This document shows, in pieces, positions 15,115-17,276 of a stretch of DNA of 17,276 nucleotides. The notes beneath the pieces were generated by a model. That model was not told the origin of the DNA, made no database searches, and worked only from the letters and a program-made list of their open reading frames with translations. Source of the DNA: JBOGEN01 sp050743265. GTDB taxonomy: Bacteria; Actinomycetota; Actinomycetes; JBOGEN01. Position 1 is the stretch's first letter, and every line of letters starts with the position of its first letter. The translations under genes and the position numbers were made by a program. The stretch spans positions 1 through 17,276 of the forward strand of contig JBOGEN010000061.1 in NCBI GenBank assembly GCA_050743265.1, given 5' to 3'.

Positions 15115-15169
15115 GAGACACCAGCGACACCTGACAGCAGAGACACCAGAGACACCCGAGACACAGCAG
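15115..15169 (+). repeat. Imperfect short direct repeats before eccD-2
   Basis: Units related to AGACACCAG occur at 15116-15124, 15141-15149, 15150-15158 (AGACACCCG) and 15159-15169 (AGACACAGCAG), with a CGACACCTG unit at 15125-15133. They fill the gap between the hairpin and the eccD-2 ribosome site. They are non-coding and may be a protein-binding or unstructured mRNA segment. Confidence 0.6.
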
Positions 15170-15185
15170 TAAAGGAGCACCGCGG

Positions 15186-16541
15186 GTGAGCCAGGCGATG
15201 ACCGAGGTTGCCGGCCTCGTACGCGTCACGGTCGTACGCCGTGACCGTCGCGCCGACCTCGCCTTGCCCGGCACGCTCGCGGTGGCCGACCTGCTGCCTG
15301 AGCTGGCCGAGGCCGTCGGCGCCCTGGACGCGTACACCGTCCACGGGGGGTACCGGCTGGTCCGCCCCGACGGCGTCGTGCTCACGCCGCAGACGGGCCT
15401 CACCGCGCAGGGAGTGCAGGACGGGGCCGTGCTCGCGCTCGAGGTCGGCGTCGACGACGAGCCGGGCCGGATCTACGACGACGTCGTCGAGGCGGTCGCC
15501 GACACGGTCGAGGCGCAGTCGCGACCGTGGGACACCGCCGCCAGCCGCCGTACGGGCATGGCCGCCGCCGGGCTGCTCTTCGTGGTCGCGGCGCTGGCCC
15601 TCGGGCTCCAGTACCGGTCGGGTCTGCCCGTCGCCGTCGCGGCGGGCACGCTCGCCGTCTTGCTGCTGGCAGGCGCCACGGTCATGTCGAGGGCGCAGCG
15701 GGTGCACGATGCGGCGCTCGTGCTGGCCTGGCTCGTCTTCCCGAACGCCGCGGTCGCAGGCGTCGCCGCCGTCTCGCAGCAGTCACTGCTGCAGCTGCCG
15801 CTCGCGCTGGCAGGCGGGGCGGTCATGGTGACGGGTGCGCTGGGCATGCTCGCCCTCGTGGAGCACCGGGCCGGGCTGCTCCCCGGGGTGACGCTGGGCG
15901 GTGCCGCCGCGTCCGGGGGCGCGGCGCTCACCGTCACGGGGCTCGGCCCCGCTCCCGTGTTCGCGGTCGTCCTCGCGGTGGGTGTCATCGCGGGCAGCCT
16001 CGTCCCGTGGGTCGCCCTGTCCGCGACCCGGGTACGCGTCGCCGCGTTCACCAGCGACGCCGAGATCACCGCCGAGCCGGACGCGATCGACCGCAGCGAC
16101 GTCGAGGCCCAGGTGCGACAGGGTCGCGAGGCGTTCGTCGCCATGAGTCTCACGCTCGGGCTGCTGGTGTTCTTCTCGGCGCCGCTCGTGGTCGCGTTGG
16201 GCGTCCCAGGCGCTCTGCTCGGCGTCTGCGCCTGCGGCGTGCTGATGCTGCGGACCCGGCAGTACCGCGGGCGGGCGGAGGTGCTGGCCGGCATGGTCTC
16301 CGGTGTCACCGGCCTCGTCGTCCTGGCTGCCTCCGCCGCGCTCCTCCACCCCGACTGGCGCATCGTGCTCACTGCCGTGCTCGTGGTCGTGGGCGCCGCG
16401 CTGCTGCTCGTGGCGGCGGTCCCCCGTCGCGCGAGCGTCCGGCTCGGCCGGCTGGGCGACATCGCAGAAGGCGTGTCGCTCATCGCCATCCTCCCGCTCC
16501 TCGTCCTCGCGATCGGTCTGACCGACGTGGTGAGGACGTGA
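15186..16541 (+). CDS. eccD: Type VII secretion integral membrane protein EccD, canonical copy (eccD-2)
   Basis: This 451-residue protein starts at the GTG at 15186, preceded by AAGGAG with an 8-nt spacer. An ATG at 15198 is a possible alternative. Residues about 10-88 are a ubiquitin-like domain opening with the typical EccD pattern 'LVRVTVVRRDRRADLALP'. An acidic linker (89-118) leads to about eleven membrane helices, starting at 124. An acidic cytosolic loop 'DAIDRSDVEAQVRQ' lies between helices 6 and 7, as in known EccD proteins. Two EccD molecules line the central barrel of each ESX protomer, and the ubiquitin-like domain contacts EccC. It is downstream of the esx pair and the GNRA-loop hairpin, on the same strand, and is followed 66 bp later by a cell-wall protein. 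It looks more typical than the divergent eccD-1. Confidence 0.94.
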   Translation: MSQAMTEVAGLVRVTVVRRDRRADLALPGTLAVADLLPELAEAVGALDAYTVHGGYRLVRPDGVVLTPQTGLTAQGVQDGAVLALEVGVDDEPGRIYDDVVEAVADTVEAQSRPWDTAASRRTGMAAAGLLFVVAALALGLQYRSGLPVAVAAGTLAVLLLAGATVMSRAQRVHDAALVLAWLVFPNAAVAGVAAVSQQSLLQLPLALAGGAVMVTGALGMLALVEHRAGLLPGVTLGGAAASGGAALTVTGLGPAPVFAVVLAVGVIAGSLVPWVALSATRVRVAAFTSDAEITAEPDAIDRSDVEAQVRQGREAFVAMSLTLGLLVFFSAPLVVALGVPGALLGVCACGVLMLRTRQYRGRAEVLAGMVSGVTGLVVLAASAALLHPDWRIVLTAVLVVVGAALLLVAAVPRRASVRLGRLGDIAEGVSLIAILPLLVLAIGLTDVVRT

Positions 16542-16568
16542 TCCACCAACCCGTCCCCTGTCCGACCG

Positions 16569-16583
16569 CGTGTCCACGACACG
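16569..16583 (+). terminator. Small hairpin after eccD-2
   Basis: CGTGTC and GACACG pair over 6 bp around a CAC loop, 28 bp after the eccD-2 stop, with no T-run. The fold is weak. A separate 10-bp palindrome of five C and five G (16591-16600) lies just before the next gene and doubles as its G-rich ribosome site. Confidence 0.25.
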
Positions 16584-16607
16584 ACCACACCCCCCGGGGG
16601 TAGATGA

Positions 16608-17267
16608 ATGTCACGACCTCGTACCGGCCGTCGCCTGGTGGCGGCGGCTCTCGTGAGTGGAGGAGTCGCCGCGAGCGTGCTCGCCGTCGCGGGCCCGGCC
16701 GCCGCTGACGACCCAGGGACCGGCTTCGAAGCGCAGATCGGCAACACCACGGTCGGTGTCCACGCCGATGTGCCGGGCGTCGACGAGCCCGACCTGCCGG
16801 ACCTCCCCGACCTTCCCGAGCCTCCCGGGCCGCCGGACACCCCGGAGCCTCCCGGGCCGCCGGACACCCCGGAGCCTCCCGACCCGCCGGACACCCCGGA
16901 CCTTCCCGACCCGCCCGGCACCCCGGGGCCCCCGGACTCGCCCGAACCTCCGGACAGCGACGAGCCGTCGCCGCCCACCGGGGGCATCGGAGACGGCAAC
17001 GGCACCGACTCCGACGGCACCGACTCCGACGGGCCGGGCAGCGGGGACGTGTGCGAGGGCGACTCCCTCTCGTGCACGGATGACGTGCCCGCCCCGCAGA
17101 CCGACTCGCAGCAGGCTCGCGCGGTGCCGGCGGAGGACACCGACGTGCTCGCCGACACAGGGGCCGCTGCCCTCGGGCAGGTCAGTCTGGTCGGTGCCGC
17201 GCTGGTCGGTGCCGGCGGTGTGTTGGCGATGCGCAACTACCGCGGACGCCACCGCCGCGCCGACTGA
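16608..17267 (+). CDS. Sec-secreted Pro/Asp-rich repeat protein with a LADTG (LAXTG) sortase signal
   Basis: This 219-residue protein starts at the ATG at 16608. Residues 1-33 are a Sec signal peptide: RPRTGRR, a hydrophobic core, then AAA before D34. A short region (34-58) precedes an extended Pro/Glu/Asp stalk (about 59-123) with 9-residue PEPPGPPDT repeats and a Gly/Asp/Ser segment. Two cysteines (C148, C156) could form a disulfide. The C-terminus is a sorting signal: LADTG (181-185), a hydrophobic helix (about 188-207) and a basic tail YRGRHRRAD. LAXTG is the motif recognised by class E sortases of high-GC actinobacteria. It is therefore probably covalently attached to the wall with an acidic rod-like stalk. 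No sortase is in the window. Its position after eccD-2 suggests a link to the ESX system, possibly as a surface partner, but no function is known. Confidence 0.88.
   Translation: MSRPRTGRRLVAAALVSGGVAASVLAVAGPAAADDPGTGFEAQIGNTTVGVHADVPGVDEPDLPDLPDLPEPPGPPDTPEPPGPPDTPEPPDPPDTPDLPDPPGTPGPPDSPEPPDSDEPSPPTGGIGDGNGTDSDGTDSDGPGSGDVCEGDSLSCTDDVPAPQTDSQQARAVPAEDTDVLADTGAAALGQVSLVGAALVGAGGVLAMRNYRGRHRRAD
16815..16922 (+). repeat. 27-bp tandem repeats coding the PEPPGPPDT stalk
   Basis: Three adjacent 27-bp units (residues 70-78, 79-87, 88-96) encode PEPPGPPDT, PEPPGPPDT and PEPPDPPDT. A degenerate fourth unit (97-105) encodes PDLPDPPGT. The first two units are nearly identical in DNA, so copy number may vary between strains. 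Confidence 0.85.
17001..17030 (+). repeat. 15-bp exact direct repeat coding GTDSD twice
   Basis: Two exact adjacent copies of GGCACCGACTCCGAC encode GTDSDGTDSD in the flexible acidic segment after the proline stalk. Confidence 0.85.
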
Positions 17268-17276
17268 CGACAGCCC

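Noticed and set aside
15115..15169. CRISPR-like array
   Set aside because: The units are only 9-11 bp, imperfect and nearly contiguous, with no spacers of uniform length.
16608..17267. Collagen-like or mycosin identity for the last gene
   Set aside because: The repeats are PEPPGPPDT rather than Gly-X-Y triplets. No Asp/His/Ser protease motifs are present, so mycosin is excluded.

Overview
The window is about 17.3 kb of very high-GC DNA with short intergenic gaps, GTG as well as ATG starts, purine-rich Shine-Dalgarno sites and actinobacterial gene families. A complete EccC/EccD/WXG100 set and a LAXTG (class E) sortase signal point to an actinomycete. Micrococcales (Cellulomonas-like) is my guess, but the taxonomic level is inference only. 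No RNA gene, insertion sequence or CRISPR array was seen.

Left part (1-7170). A truncated gene enters from the left edge and encodes a membrane-anchored protein with two Ig-like beta domains. It runs tail-to-tail into a tightly packed four-gene minus-strand operon, read from 7170 down to 876. The operon encodes a GMC flavin oxidoreductase of the cholesterol-oxidase type, a metallophosphoesterase with a four-helix membrane region, an alpha/beta hydrolase with a cysteine at the nucleophile position, and an acetoacetate decarboxylase-family protein. The genes overlap by 4 bp, are separated by 3 bp, or overlap by 4 bp, so they are probably translationally coupled. The set reads as an oxidation, hydrolysis and decarboxylation route for an unknown hydrophobic substrate. 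I cannot name the substrate.

Middle (7171-8587). A divergent, apparently leaderless gene encodes a class V PLP aminotransferase of the cysteine-desulfurase-like superfamily. It has no evident sulfur-carrying cysteine.

Right part (8594-17276). This is a type VII secretion (ESX) locus. On the minus strand is a full-length eccC with two membrane helices and three ATPase domains. Diverging from it is an unusual eccD paralogue. After a structured leader come two WXG100 (Esx) substrates, a strong GNRA-loop hairpin, a second and canonical eccD, and a Sec-secreted proline-repeat protein ending in a LADTG wall-sorting signal. EccC should power export, the EccD proteins form the membrane channel, and the Esx pair are exported substrates. 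EccB, EccE and mycosin (MycP) are not in the window and could lie to the right.

The most interesting points are the four-gene GMC/phosphoesterase/hydrolase/decarboxylase operon, two dissimilar EccD proteins around one esx pair, C-terminal YxxxD/E signals on both Esx proteins, and regulatory folds around the esx pair.
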